Counted from the stretch's first letter, positions 47,411 to 59,060 are shown. The stretch: 64,000 nt of DNA from Aspidapion aeneum (GCA_963576565.1 OY755039.1:79764755-79828754); one strand, 5' to 3'. The notes: a model not told the origin generated them from the sequence alone. Program-made: numbers and translations.

Positions 47411-47584
47411 TAACTGCCTTCCAAAACACACAATTTTAGAATCTCAACCGGACAGATATAGATATAAGAAAAAGAATCGACCGATAAATATAAATGAATG
47501 AAAACAGATATGTATCGTAAGTTTATTTAGAGATAACGAAATCCCGAAAAAAGGCAAAACAAATAAACAAAAAATTCAAAAAAA

Positions 47585-49963
47585 TTAAAAATAAAAAAAA
47601 CCTATTGTAATACCCGGTAAAAGGTAGAAAATTAAAATTACTTTTAATAAGAGGCACAGTTTTACAACTGGCCGCTTATAAACACCGGTAACCGTTTGTA
47701 CCGTCGCAACACGCACCTGACCGTCCCCGCCGGGATGCAGTTCGATGACCCGACCGACCGGCCATTTCAACAGCGATTGAATGTGATCACTTGTTATGAT
47801 AACCAAATCATTTAATTTGATATTTGGGGACGAATAAGCCCACTTGTGTCGCTGTTGTAGCGTATGCAAATACTCTATAGAATACCGTTTCCAAAAATCA
47901 TTATGTAGTTTTTGGATTAGTTGCCATCTCGAGAGCCGATTTAGGGGAACCTCGGACAAATCTGACTCCGGAATTTCTGAATTAAGGGGTTCAAGTGTCA
48001 AAAAATGCCCAGGGGTAAGAGGTTGAAGATCGTGTGGGTCTGAAGAGGCAGGAGATAAAGGGCGACTATTAAGAACGGCTTCTATGTGACAGGTAAGGGT
48101 GGACATCTCCATGATAGACAACTTCTGGTCGCCGACAACTCGTACAAAGTGAGTTTTAAAACCTTTGACGCCAGCTTCTGCCAGGCCATTGAAATGTGGA
48201 CTGAGAGGAGGTCCCAGATGCCAACGAATAGAAAGTCTGGTGGCAGCACTTCTTGCGTAATCCAGTAATTGGTTACGAAACCCTATAAAATTACTGCCTT
48301 GATCTGACCAGCATTGCGTCATGCTTCCGCGTCTGGAAATGAATCGATGGAATGCACCTACGAACCCTTCGGTGGACAGTTCCATGGTTAATTCCAAATG
48401 CACGCAATGTGTGGCCGTACAGACAAACACACAGACATACGATTTGAAAGCTTTACAACCACGGTAACGATGAGGAATCACAAAGAAAGGTCCACAAAAG
48501 TCGATAGCTACACTCGAAAAAGGTTTAAGTTGATTGATTCGATGAGCGGGAAGTGAACTCATTATGGGCGGTCTATAGGGTTTAGGGTTGATTCTAAAAC
48601 ATTGCAAGCATTTGGATATGGTTCTTTGAATTGCCCGTCTGGCAGATAATATCCAAAATTGCTCTAAAAGCAGATTATGTAATGTTTTAAACCCAGGATG
48701 AAGATATTGTCGATGAGCGGACTCGATAAGAAGAGTAGTTAAACGATGGTCACTCGAAAGTAAGACGGGGTGTTTTGCAGAATAAGACAAAAGGTCAGAT
48801 TTTTGTAATCTTCCACCGACTCTAATGATATTATTCTCATCAAGAAAAGGTGAAAGTTTTCGCAAAGGTTTCGGTATTGGTTTATCCTTAGATAACGCGG
48901 AAAAAAGCTCAGACAAACAAGAACCTTGAACGCGTTTGATAAGAAGGTGTAACGCACTTTGCATCTCACCGGTGGTAGGAAAAACAATATTCTCAAAAAT
49001 AACTTTTTGGTCCGGCGGCTTAGTGGGTTTTTGATAGGAATGGTTTTGAAAAAGGTTAACTATTCGAAGGACATAACAAATGATACGTTGAATTTTTGAT
49101 ATAGATGAATATTTGATAAGAAGCTGATCTAAGATGTTGACATCAATTATCGCATTGCAACAGAATTTTGGCTTTTCCTCCAGATTAATATCTCCGAAAT
49201 CAATCGGCATTTTTGATTTATGAAAATCGGGCCATTCGTTTTCGGGAGACCACAAAAACGACGGTGCGTTCCACCACATGTCATGTGACATGAGCTGTGA
49301 AGGGGTGGCCCCTCGTGACGCAATATCGGCTGCATTCAAAGCAGAAGGAATGTAGCGCCACGAGTTTGAGGGAATGATTTCTTGGATTCTACTGACTCGA
49401 TTTCCAACAAAGGTTTGCCAGCGATTAGGAGGGGATGAAAGCCAGTGCAATACGACTTGCGAATCGCAGAAAGTAACGATATTTGTAAAAGTTATTTTTC
49501 CTTCATAGCTAGATAAAACGAAGTCAATTAATTCGCTTAAAAGAAATACGCCTAGGAGTTCTAGCCTAGCCAAAGTTTGTGACTTTATAGGCGCGACCCT
49601 AGATTTTGCAGATATGAGAGAAACAGATATATTGTTTTCCTCTTCTACGCGAAAATATACGACGCCTGCGTAGCCTCGAATTGAAGCGTCACAGAAGCCG
49701 ATGATTTGACAGGTATTGGTTTTTGACAGTTTGATTTGTCGGGGTAATTGAAAATTGGAAAGAAGCGGGAATTCAGAACGAAGTTTGTTCCAAGAGTCGA
49801 TGATAGAAGAATCTGGTTCTTCGTCCCAGCCTATTTTCGATATCCACAACTGTTGCAAAATAAATTTTGCTTTTAGCAACAAGGGACAAAGAAAACCTAA
49901 GGGATCGAAGATTGTTCCTATGATAGATAAAATAGCACGTTTGGTTGGTGGTTTGTCCTTCAT
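47585..49963 (-). pseudogene. BEL-1 Pol 3' part (RNase H/A17, integrase, C-terminal region)
   Basis: A 792-codon open stretch holds the end of RT, FCDAS of the RNase H/A17 region near 49690, the integrase zinc domain (SKCLQCFR) and the DDE core: aspartate in AIDFCG, second in SDQGSNF, glutamate in GLAEAGVK. It ends with a DUF5641-like region (WPVGRVIELHPGGDG) and an unusual hydrophobic C-terminal extension of ~20 residues. The start shown is only the first methionine after a frame disruption near 49965-50060, not a true start. Confidence 0.9.
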
Positions 49964-50039
49964 TCGGCATTGATAAAAAAATGTCGTTTTTTGGATGCCA
50001 TTGAAGTCCTAAAACTTTGATAAAGTGGGGTTCCTCCTT

Positions 50040-51018
50040 GTCGAAAGAGAGAGGCATGTTGCCAATAACTCAGGACAATTGCTTGCCCATTTTTTAAGTT
50101 CAAATCCTCACGACTTCAACAAATCATTGAGTTCTGTTTGAAGGGAGAGAGCTTCAGAAAGCGAAGGGCTAGTTCCCAAGATATCGTCGATATAGATTGA
50201 CGTTTTTAGAACAGTACTAGCCATAGGAAAGCGTTCCTTTTCTCTCTCTGCCAGCTCATTTAAGGTACGCATGGCTAGAAAAGGTGAGCATGTCATGCCA
50301 AAAGTGACAGTAGAAAGTTCCCACACTGAAAGTGGGTCATGTGGAGAAAACCTCCACAATATCCTTTGATAAGGACGGTGATAAGGATTGATAAGGACTT
50401 GACGGAACATCTGTTTGATGTCAGCAATGTAGGCAATAGGATTAAGACGAAACGTAAGGAGTAAAGAAGCAATATCGTTTTGAGGTTTCGGTCCAGATAA
50501 CAATGTGTCATTGAGACTAATATTTTTTGGGGTGACTGCCGAACAATCCCAGACTACCCTTAATTTTGTACTTAAGCTTTCCGGCTTTAGTACGCAATGA
50601 TGTGCTAAAAACACGATACGTCGACCTTTGGTTGACTAGATAAAACTAAACTCATATGATTAGAATCGATATAGTCTTGCATGAAACTTGAATAGGCAGT
50701 GTACAGATCAGGATTTTTGATTAATCTATTTTCTAGAAGTAAAAATCTACGATAAGATTGCGGATAAGTATTTCCTAGGTCAGGGTTTATTTTGTCTTTA
50801 AACGGAAGATCTACCATGAACCTACCGCTCGGTTGCCGTAATACACTAGCAGTAAAAATTGATTCTGCTTGTTTTTCTTCCTTTGATAAGATTTGTTTTT
50901 TAGGCAAATGTTCGATTTCCCAAAACCTAGGGAGAATGACCTCTAAAGGAGGTGAATGACTCGTTAAAAAACAACTGGTTCGTTCCGTAAGACTACCTAC
51001 TTCGTCAACCTTTCCCAT
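50040..51018 (-). pseudogene. BEL-1 Pol, RT region, two or more frame disruptions
   Basis: Two overlapping open stretches (50605-51018 and 50108-50614, different frames) encode the N-terminal and palm regions of Pao RT. The active site YIDD lies near 50190. The frame changes near 50610, a stop sits at 50108-50110, and a short deletion lies near 50060 relative to the plus copy. The copy is decayed. Confidence 0.88.
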
Positions 51019-51054
51019 GACGACCCAGCCAAAGATAGTTTCAAGGGCTGAAGG

Positions 51055-52722
51055 CTACCCTACCTGTCCAAGAACCCTGCCCTCCTTGAATATCTGTGCG
51101 AATAGCTCGCAACCAATAACCAGGTCCACAGGTCTAGATTTGAAATAAGATGGGTCGGCAAGTTTAAGGTTTTCCAAGTGTTTCCACTGATCGTTCAAAG
51201 AGAATGTAGGCATATTGGAACATAGTTGTGGAACAACAATTGCTTCGAAATTAAGTAAAGGAGTGACTTGTCCTTGTGGCTTAATGTGACATTGAACGAG
51301 CCCTTTGGAAGTAAAAGAAGACATCTGATTTAATCCGAATATTTCAGTGGTGTAACTTCGCCTAGGAAGATTAAGACGCTGAATACACTTTTCACTGATG
51401 AATCCTGTCTGTGATCCAGAATCAAGCAGTGCCCTTACAGGTTGAAAATTTCCACAACCGTCCATAACATCTATTATGGCGGTGCATAAAAGAAAGGTAC
51501 CTGAAGGTCCTGAGGCATTTAATGACACATGAAGATTATTGACAGGTGGTGTGTGAATGACAGGACTAGTATCTTGGCTTCCAGACTTTTGATTAGTTTC
51601 TAAGATATGAGTTAAAGTGTGGTGCCTTTTACTATTGCAAGTCCTGCATGAATATTTTGATTTGCACGTATCTACACCATGCAAGGGATGAAAACACGCT
51701 AGACATAATTTTTTCTGCTTGACGAAAGGTAAGCGATCGATAGGTGAGAGATCAAGAAATGTTTGACATTTCGAAAGCACGTGACCTTGATTACACCGGA
51801 AACATTTTATTCCCGTACTTGAATTAGTTGAGGTGCCAGCCAGTCCTATAAAAGGCGAATTGGATGATTTATAGGTAGGCTTTTGCCCAAACTGATTTCG
51901 CATAGAATTTGAATTTTGATAGGTAGGCTTTTGCCCAGACTGATTTTGCATAGAATTTGATTTTTGATAGATAGGCACCTTTTTGGGTGCTGTTGATTGA
52001 GGAAGTGATTCCAAAACTTTACATCTTTTTTCTGGAAATTGAAAAAGTGACTGAAAAGTGGGAATTTCGGTATTAGTATTGGCGTGACTCATTTCGAAAT
52101 TTGAACGCGTCGGAATATCCAATTTTTCTAACAAAATGAAAAAAATAATAAAGTCCCAATTGTCAACGTCAAAGCTAAGTGATTTTAAAATTTCTAGGGA
52201 TTCAGAAAAGGTGTCAATTAAATTACGCAATTCTTTAGCTGACTCGTTTTTTAAGGTGGAGTTCATAATTGAGCTTAAAGCATCATTTGCAAGGTCTCGC
52301 TTGTTTTGATATCTATTGACTAATTTGTCGTAAGCAATTTTATAATTTTGATCAGATAAGCTAATCCCTGATATCAATTTTAAAGGCTCATCCTCGAGAT
52401 ATGAAAATAAATATTGAAGTTTTCGAACGTTACTTAGACTTTGATTTTGATCTATAATGTTATTAAAAAGATCGAAAAAGCTTGGCCATAATTTTTTATC
52501 ACCACGAAATATGGTAATACCTAACTCTTTGAGTTTTAGAGTTTCGTTTTGTCGAACATATGATCCCGAAAAGGATGGGGCCTCAACCGGAAATATTTTA
52601 GAGTAAACCCCCTTACACGCATAAAAATATTTACGAGCTTCTGAAAGGATCGCATCCTGCGTTTTAAACTCCTCGTCGTCCGCGTCGTCTATCAACATAA
52701 TGACGTCATTATGTGCCAGCAT
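51055..52722 (-). pseudogene. BEL-1 Gag-protease, minus copy
   Basis: A 555-codon frame covers most of gag and the protease in one frame, unlike BEL-2, where the two are offset. The capsid-like DUF1759 region lies at about residues 60-235 (LGITIFRGDKKLWPSF start). A linker has two or three near repeats of a QNQSGQKPTY-type motif. The zinc-finger cluster is at ~300-370 and the protease LLDSGSQTGF near residue 437. A TAG at 51055-51057 ends it, and the same frame reopens at 51018. The 5' end of gag is missing. Confidence 0.9.
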
Positions 52723-52730
52723 GCATTTGA

Positions 52731-53030
52731 TATTTTATACATGCTGGCTGAAGTCCCGTAGAAATAAAAATTAAGAGGCTCTTTCGAAAAAGTCAACAGA
52801 TGCTGTAGACGTTGCAATCGTTGGTACATCTACACGTGCAGAAGGTGATTTCTTTCCAAAATACTCTTGTTTTCACAATTTTTGTTTGAAACTTTAAAAA
52901 ATATTTGTATACTCGTATTTATGTGACATTCGGTCACGTGTTAACTATCAATTTTTCTGTGAATTTAGACAATTTATGTAAGATCGCAAATTAAATGTAA
53001 AATTGGTTGTGAAATTCAATTTAATTTTCC
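52731..53030. other. Non-coding spacer
   Basis: No gene is seen. A 9-bp inverted repeat, GCCAGCATG...CATGCTGGC (52715-52748), straddles the BEL-1 truncation point. Confidence 0.5.
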
Positions 53031-53034
53031 TTAA

Positions 53035-54158
53035 CCCGGCGTTGGTACACCTGGGTATGACATACCTGCGATTGAGAAAAACCAGCAGAACTTATGAATT
53101 TGCAGCGCTTCAACCTTGCCCCTCCACCTACTCTCAAGCAACACTTGTTCTAATAGGGGACCACTAAAAAAAGCGGGTTTAGTATCAATCTGGTGCTAGG
53201 AGATAAACTTGCGTCGGGCATTTTTGTAGTAAATTCCCAAAATAATAATCCGTTGGGTTTTATTAACATTCCATATGTTTAAGGGATTTCAGGAAACATA
53301 AGACGAATTAGCAAACACTATAACATAAAAACAGTATTTTCATCGGGAAATACGATAAGCAGTTTTGTAACTAAAACAAAACCAGAAAATTCCTCAAATA
53401 ATAAGGAATGCATTTACCAAATCCCGTGTGAGTGTGGTAAATCATATGTAGGTGAAACGAAACGCCCTTTTCAGGTAAGCGTAAACGAACATCTAAAAAG
53501 TACCCAATGATCACAGGATTCAGTGGTCAGAAGCTAAAGTATTGCATAAGAAGTCGCATTGGCGAAAACGAAAGGTTATTGAAGCTGCGTTTAAAATGCA
53601 GAATAAAGAAGATTTCAGTCAACCAAGCACGGATATACCAAACATCTGGAAACGAGGCATCTTAGGATTAAAAAAGGGGGCGGACCGTCACACCTGACTA
53701 CACACCAAGTAGTATAAGTAGTAGCCTATAGACCAGATTGTTTAGTTTACACTTGAAAACGGCTAGAGATACTTACTAAACGAAACTTCATCTTTAAAGT
53801 AAATTTAAAAAAAAATGGAAGTAGGAAATTTTGTTTCTATTTCAACACTATTTTTTAGTTCTAAGTAAGAATTTCTTTGTTTTTTTATATAAAAGTACGC
53901 CCCTGGATTTTCCTGTTAAAAATATTTAGTCAAATATTTTTTTATTTTTTCTATTTTCTTATGTATTATCTTCCAAATAAAATAAAAATTTAGGTTCTAA
54001 ATTACTTCTAGCATTTTTTACGCTATTTTAAAAAAATATATTTTTCATTTTTTGAAAAATGCCCTTATTACTTTAACTTCAAATGCGAAATGGTAAGTGG
54101 ATATGTCATACCCGGGTGTACCATCCATGTTAGGAAAAATAGGTGTACCAACGCCGGG
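53035..54158. mobile_element. piggyBac-type non-autonomous element, 1124 bp, TTAA-flanked
   Basis: TTAA at 53031-53034 and 54159-54162 flank perfect 17-bp inverted ends, CCCGGCGTTGGTACACC. TTAA target duplication with CCC-starting ends is the hallmark of the piggyBac superfamily. A subterminal inverted motif, ACACCYGGGTATGACATA, follows directly on the left and after a ~30-bp spacer on the right. No piggyBac transposase is present; the interior instead holds a Penelope-like fragment. Confidence 0.87.
53238..53697 (+). pseudogene. Penelope-like element fragment with GIY-YIG endonuclease domain
   Basis: Penelope-like retroelements encode a reverse transcriptase followed by a GIY-YIG endonuclease. 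Here only the linker and endonuclease remain. A first stretch (53238-53510) begins NNPLGFINIPYV, has a stop at 53280-53282, then RRISKHYNIKTVF and the GIY-YIG core CIYQIPCECGKSYVGETKR, with the invariant GET-R pattern. It stops at 53508-53510. A second stretch in another frame (53524-53697) carries the C-terminal part with HWRKRKVIEA. The segment between them is shortened. The RT domain is not visible. Confidence 0.85.
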
Positions 54159-54162
54159 TTAA

Positions 54163-55697
54163 ATGCCTAAATTACTTTTTTTTGGTTATTCACTGTTTAT
54201 CGTAAATTTTTCAGACAAATGTAAAGTTAATGTAAAAGATATATTTTTATCTCAGATAATTTAAACTAGAAATGTATTGTCACGAAGTGCATGAGAATTT
54301 ACATACAATTTTTCCAGGGCTACATATGATAAATACAGCAAAAGAAGAGTGTGATGCAAAAATGTCTAATGCGCCTGTCTTCGATGTTGTATGTCGAGAG
54401 TAGCATTTCAGAAAAAGTGTATTAAACACATATATTGTTATCACTTGTAAAAGTTGGACTGATATCTATCGGCCCGTTCATAATAGGGGTACAGTTGTGT
54501 ATACTACTCGAGTTGTAAACAAGTCCATTCTAGCAGAAACTTAACCAGGCACAACAAGTTATCGCGAAGCGAAGTAAGTAAGAAGCCTAACTTGATGAAT
54601 ATGCGGCCTAGTCACGTAACTACATTTTATGATTGTTTATTTGCGACCTTACCCAAGTAAGCAAAAATTGAATAAAAACTATCGTGAGAACTTCGGTTTC
54701 AAGAGAGTTTATCAACTTTTTCGTTGTTCAACTAAAGTTTGATCGATTCATTCCCGCTTCAAGTTGAAACAAGTCTTGAAACGTATGAACTAGGCCGTCA
54801 ATCAACTGGCCAACATAACTTTGTTAAGGATGGGCCTTGCTTAATGAAAATGCCGTATGTGCTAAAGCAATCCCTATGTAGATATGGCATTTTCTTTAGG
54901 CATGGCAGTAAAGAAATTGCAGTGACGGACGCTTCAATTACATAGCAATATTAGAACCGCTCTTCTTTACGTCGCAAGCTAGGCTGACTCCTTTTTATGA
55001 TTTTGTCCTTTTTGATTTTGTGTACAAACACAAAGCGCGCAACCCAAAACCGCACAAAACAAAACCGCTAAACCTAAAGCTGCGCAACAAACAAAAATAT
55101 ATTCAAATAAGGGTTGGGTCATCAACCAACCAACCTATATGGTTCGACTAATGGGTCTCATCCTAACATACCTTTTCAAAAATATACTCCCCTGACTTCT
55201 TTACCAGGATCCTAGAGAGTGTGAAACCTAAGCTTTGGCCAATTAAACGCCAACGTATCCTAACCTTTTAGTGAAAAATAGAGGTCTTTACTGACAAGGT
55301 TAGGAGGGTTCCCATTTGGTTTTGGGTTGCGCGTTATTAAACTGCGCGGTTTATACTTTCGCGGTTTTGTTCAGCGCGGCTTTTGGTTGCGCGGTTTGTG
55401 TTTGTGGCGAAATATCGGCAAATCCTTTGATACAAAATTTATAAAAGATGGACACTTAAATTGGGAGAGTTTGTAAACTATCTAAGCTAACGTTGTTTGT
55501 GTGTTGTGATTTTAGGACTGTACCACCCCAAGGAACATTTCTTAATTTATAGCAGAAGCTAAAAGGTTGCCAGCGCCTTTCCTTAAAGCCATTAGTTTCA
55601 ATGTTTGGTCGCTAGCATGTTCCCATTACCCTTATATACCCCTTAGACCTCCTAAATGGGACTCCCCAATTGGTGGTGGCAACCTATGTATTAAACT
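54163..55697. other. Non-coding stretch with GC-rich inverted repeat clusters
   Basis: No gene is found; the 68-codon frame at 54739-54945 has no domain. Between 55028-55095 and 55318-55411, degenerate repeats of AACCGCGCAACCAAAA appear in opposite orientations and flank ~220 bp. Confidence 0.5.
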
Positions 55698-56335
55698 CAC
55701 TATAAAACCATAAGAAATGAACTCCAGCTTCGCCCTCTAGCGGTTCCACCAGTATAGAACCTTTTAGAGCCTAAAGTAATATGCAAGGTTCTAAAAGCCA
55801 CTCAGAAACGTCCTCTATCTTATTATAAAACTAGATTTGGTAATTTGGTATCCTGGCGATTCTGTTGAATACCATAATACCTTTAGAGTAAAAAAGTTTT
55901 CCTATAAAAGCTATGGCGATATTTTAGATTCACAATGGCTATATAAAATAATTTAGGTCACAAAATTGCCAAAAATGTCAGAGTCCCAAAATTATTTTAT
56001 CACATAAAAATATACCGAGTTTGTCGTTTTGTTGATGATCAAATTGCCTGCCAGATTTATTTTTCTGATAAAATCGTATCTGAAAAGCTCTCAAAACAAG
56101 CGCGCCAGCACAAAAATGCTTTTTAATAGTTTTTTGATAACAAAATAACAAATATTTAAAATAAATAAAAAATAATTTACACTATTCACCATTAAAAAAG
56201 TCTGTTTGGTTTATATAAATCAAAATTAAAGTAAAATTATTGTTAAAAAACACGGCTAAAACGACTAGATAAATATTTTTTCTTTAAAATATTTTTTAAA
56301 TAAATTTAGATACGCCATTATGGTTTTATAGTGGT
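55698..56335. mobile_element. ~640-bp element with 16-bp inverted ends
   Basis: CACTATAAAACCATAA at 55697-55712 is found inverted at 56318-56336. The immediate flanks do not give a clear 3-bp duplication as for CACTA elements; reading the inner TA as the target would fit a TA-type element. There is no coding capacity. The surrounding DNA is rich in CTATAAAACC motifs, so a satellite origin is possible. Confidence 0.45.
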
Positions 56336-57833
56336 CACTTGGTTTTATTTGTTACTGTATCGCAACAAGGATTTTTGAGTACCCTTATGAAACCAACAAA
56401 AAAAACAAAGTAAACATAGTCAACATAACCTCACTTAAATTTTTTCTATTTGTTTTTTAAAGTGTTTAAAAACCTATAATTAAACACATTTAAATGTTTT
56501 TATCGTGCAATTTCGGCACAATCGAGAGGACCAGTACAATGATATTCGTTGTGTCTGCACGCTGGATGGCAACCTCTTATATTGGCTGTCTAAACAGGCC
56601 TTATCTAGGCCTGGGTGTCCTACCCAGGAGGACGGAAACTCAACAATTATTAACTATTGGGCTTTAAATAATCAATCTTGCAATAGGTAGGTACCAATCT
56701 GTACCTAGGTATATCTATTATTTTTACCAGATATACCTTTAAAAAAGAAAACACGAAAGTATTTACTTACTTCTGTTAGAACCCTTAAGGAAACAAGGTT
56801 TTATATGGCCGCCTATTTAAATAATATTTAATATACAGCTATGGGGAACTATAAATACAAAATAATTAAGTTTACCTTTAGGCCTTCCTATAAAACCTTT
56901 TTAAAAAACCTAAAAGTAATGGCAAATACCAAAAGTCTAAAGTTTAATTTACCACTCTTAAAAACCTTAAGGAAACTAGGTTCTATATGGCCGCCTATCT
57001 AATCATATTTACTTTTAAACTACTGGTAACTATAAAAACAAAAGGATATAAGGTAACCTTTTAGCTCTATTATAAAACACTTTTGTGATGACCTAAAGTA
57101 ATGAAAAAAACTAAATGACCAAAGTTTATACTTATTTCTTTTTAAAAACTTTAGGTAAATCGGTATTATAAGACCATCTTTATAAATCAGAAATCAATAA
57201 AACCAAAAGTATCTAAAAGGAACAGAAGCAATATCAGTTTTATTATACTACCTTTATAAATCACTTTTTGGTTGTATAACACCTCTTTAGGTAATTGGCA
57301 ATATAAATTACCTTTATGTAGCCAAATTGATTCTAAAACCCATAACAGCACCCTCGAAATAACCTAGGAACCAAATTAATAAAACCTTGAGTGGTAATAA
57401 TGTTACTTAGGACAGTCTTAAGATCGACGTGGCCCCTCTCCGGACTCAGTGGGAGTCTTAAATTTTAAGACTGCTTGCACCCGTCTTGTAGAGAACTTTC
57501 CTAGAGTAATTAGTGGTCAATTTTGATTAATTAGACAGGAGGATCTGTGCGAGTATGCTCCTTAAATAAATTGCTTATTGGAATTACTTTGTATTCTTGG
57601 AATATTGCACCGTATCTGAACTCCTCTTTTGTAAACTTTGGAAACCACCTTTATCTAATTTTCTTTTATTAAAAAATTGAAAATTTCTCAATTGTTGGCT
57701 CGTCATTTTGACTTTTTATATGTTTGACTCGAAAATACTAATCAGCGACTTTAAACACCCTAAAATTTAAATTTGTTCACCATATTATTTCTTAATTCTG
57801 ATATTTTTATGCCCAGTATTTGAAATATTAAAA
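56336..57833. repeat. Degenerate ~180-bp tandem repeats and unique DNA
   Basis: Units near 56780, 56960 and 57145 share CTTAAGGAAAC-AGGTT, TATGGCCGCCTATnTAA and CCTAAAGTAATG. The rest, including a 61-codon frame at 56505-56690, has no recognisable gene. Confidence 0.6.
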
Positions 57834-57933
57834 TGTATAAGATGGCGGACATAGTTAAAATTGATTATTTAAAGAGGCTCGTTTATTTGTATTTTTCAAT
57901 TCATAGAAAATCTTTATCTCCGCAATGTGCCAC

Positions 57934-57945
57934 AAGGTAAGGATC
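57934..57945. repeat. Left 12-bp direct repeat flanking the tRNA-like array
   Basis: AAGGTAAGGATC here and at 58895-58906. It lies within MITE-like sequence on both sides, so it reads as a target-site duplication. Confidence 0.85.
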
Positions 57946-58370
57946 CTCAAATAAGAAACTGCAAGTAATGCAAGGACCTAAAATATAAACAACAAGTGAA
58001 TTTTTCTGTATAACAAGTGAATGAGTCCCGGCCGAAGACAGAAAAACTTTTTTCTTATTTTTCTTTCTTTAATTTCACTTGTTGTTGATAGTTTTAGGTC
58101 CTTGCATTATTTGCAATTTGGTATTTGAGAACTATATTGACAATCGCCCAATGCGATCAGAAATTTTAACACACGAAAAGGTGATCTCATACTTTCAGAT
58201 GTTAATTCTTTACGTCTAATTTGAGTTATCAAACCTTTGACAGTGGGAAAGAAGAATTTAAGAGATCAATTGGATGACTTGGTCGAGTTAATATCCTGAG
58301 AATTTCTCGTTCCTGTATTGAGAAACCGCGCACCTGCATAGATGGAAGTTTTCCGAAAATTTATGTATGG

Positions 58371-58443
58371 TCTTCGGTAGTTCAATGCTTAGAACGATTG
58401 CGTACAGAGCAAGAGGTTACGGGTTCAAGTCCCGGCCGAAGAC
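58371..58443 (+). tRNA. tRNA-Cys(ACA)-like sequence, unit 1
   Basis: 72 nt fold as a cloverleaf. The acceptor TCTTCGG/CCGAAGA is perfect, as is the D stem GTTC/GAAC. The anticodon stem has four of five pairs around loop GTACAGA (anticodon ACA), with a 5-nt variable loop. The T stem has four of five pairs with loop TTCAAGT. T8, A9, A14, A21 and T33 are present. The D loop lacks the GG pair, and tRNA-Cys normally has GCA, so this is more likely a SINE head or tRNA pseudogene than a working tRNA. A box and B box sequences are recognisable, and a T run follows. Confidence 0.55.
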
Positions 58444-58773
58444 AGAAAAACTTTTTCATTTTTTTCTTTCTTTAATTTCACTTGTTGTTTATAGTTTTAG
58501 GTCCTTGCATTATTTGCAATTTGGTATTTGAGAATTATATTGGCAATCGCCCATTGCGATCAGAAATTTTAACACAGGAAAAGGTGATCTCATGCTTTCA
58601 GACGTTGATTATTTACGTCTAATTTGAGTTATCATACCTGTGACAGTGGCAAAGAAGAATTTAAGAGATCAGTTGGATGACTTGGTTGAGTTAATACCCT
58701 GAGAATTTCTCGTTCCTGTATTGAGACACCGCGCACCTGCATAGATGGAAGCTTTCCGAAAATTTATGTATGG

Positions 58774-58846
58774 ACTTCGGCAGTTCAATGCTTAGAACGT
58801 TTGAGTACAGAGTAACAGGTTCCGGGTTCGAGTCCCGGCCGAAGAC
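58774..58846 (+). tRNA. tRNA-Cys(ACA)-like sequence, unit 2 (degenerate)
   Basis: Aligned copy of unit 1 with the same 72-nt layout. The T stem CCGGG/CCCGG is perfect and the B box reads GGTTCGAGTCC. The anticodon stem is disrupted, position 8 is C and the first acceptor pair is mismatched. Anticodon loop GTACAGA is unchanged. Confidence 0.5.
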
Positions 58847-58894
58847 AGAAAATTTTTTCTTATTTTTCTTTCTTTAATTTCACTTGTTGTTTAT

Positions 58895-58906
58895 AAGGTA
58901 AGGATC
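58895..58906. repeat. Right 12-bp direct repeat flanking the tRNA-like array
   Basis: AAGGTAAGGATC, identical to 57934-57945. Confidence 0.85.
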
Positions 58907-59060
58907 ATTAAAATCGGTTTAGTGGTTCCAGGAATAAGGATTTTTCTTTTAACCATTGTTTTACAGACTACACAACTGCCTTGCTGATTTTATCTCGAGT
59001 TCTATCTGCATTTATATATTCGATTGCCTTTTAAAGATCATTGAACATTTTCCGCCATCT

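Larger units (their letters stand above)
46949..52730 (-). mobile_element. BEL/Pao BEL-1, minus-strand copy, 5'-truncated
   Basis: Runs from within gag (about 52730) to the 3' LTR (46949-47410). It lacks the 5' LTR, leader and gag start. It retains the capsid-like segment deleted from the plus copy. The similarity to the plus copy begins abruptly at AATGCATG, beside a short inverted repeat (52715-52748). Confidence 0.9.
57946..58894 (+). mobile_element. Head-to-tail array of tRNA-derived SINE-like units
   Basis: About 950 bp. It opens with an inverted body fragment (57946-58010, complementary to 58072-58130). Then comes a remnant tRNA 3' end (58024-58039) with a full ~330-bp body, a tRNA-like unit at 58371 with a full body, and a tRNA-like unit at 58774 with a short body that stops at 58894. 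Each tRNA part is followed by GACAGAAAA and a T-rich stretch, then TTTCACTTGTTG. The period is ~400 bp. The 12-bp flanking duplication suggests LINE-type retroposition. Confidence 0.75.
57834..59060. mobile_element. Diverged relative of the palindromic MITE, split by the tRNA-like array
   Basis: 57834-57945 (AAGATGGCGGACA, CTCGTTTATT, GCCACAAGGTA) and 58907-59060 (AAAATCGGTTTAGTGGTT, AACCATTGTTTTACAG) resemble successive parts of the 1184-bp palindromic family. They are interrupted by the array at 57946-58894. Confidence 0.6.

Noticed and set aside
54739..54945. 68-codon frame as a small gene
   Set aside because: No domain, no repeat partner and no supporting context.
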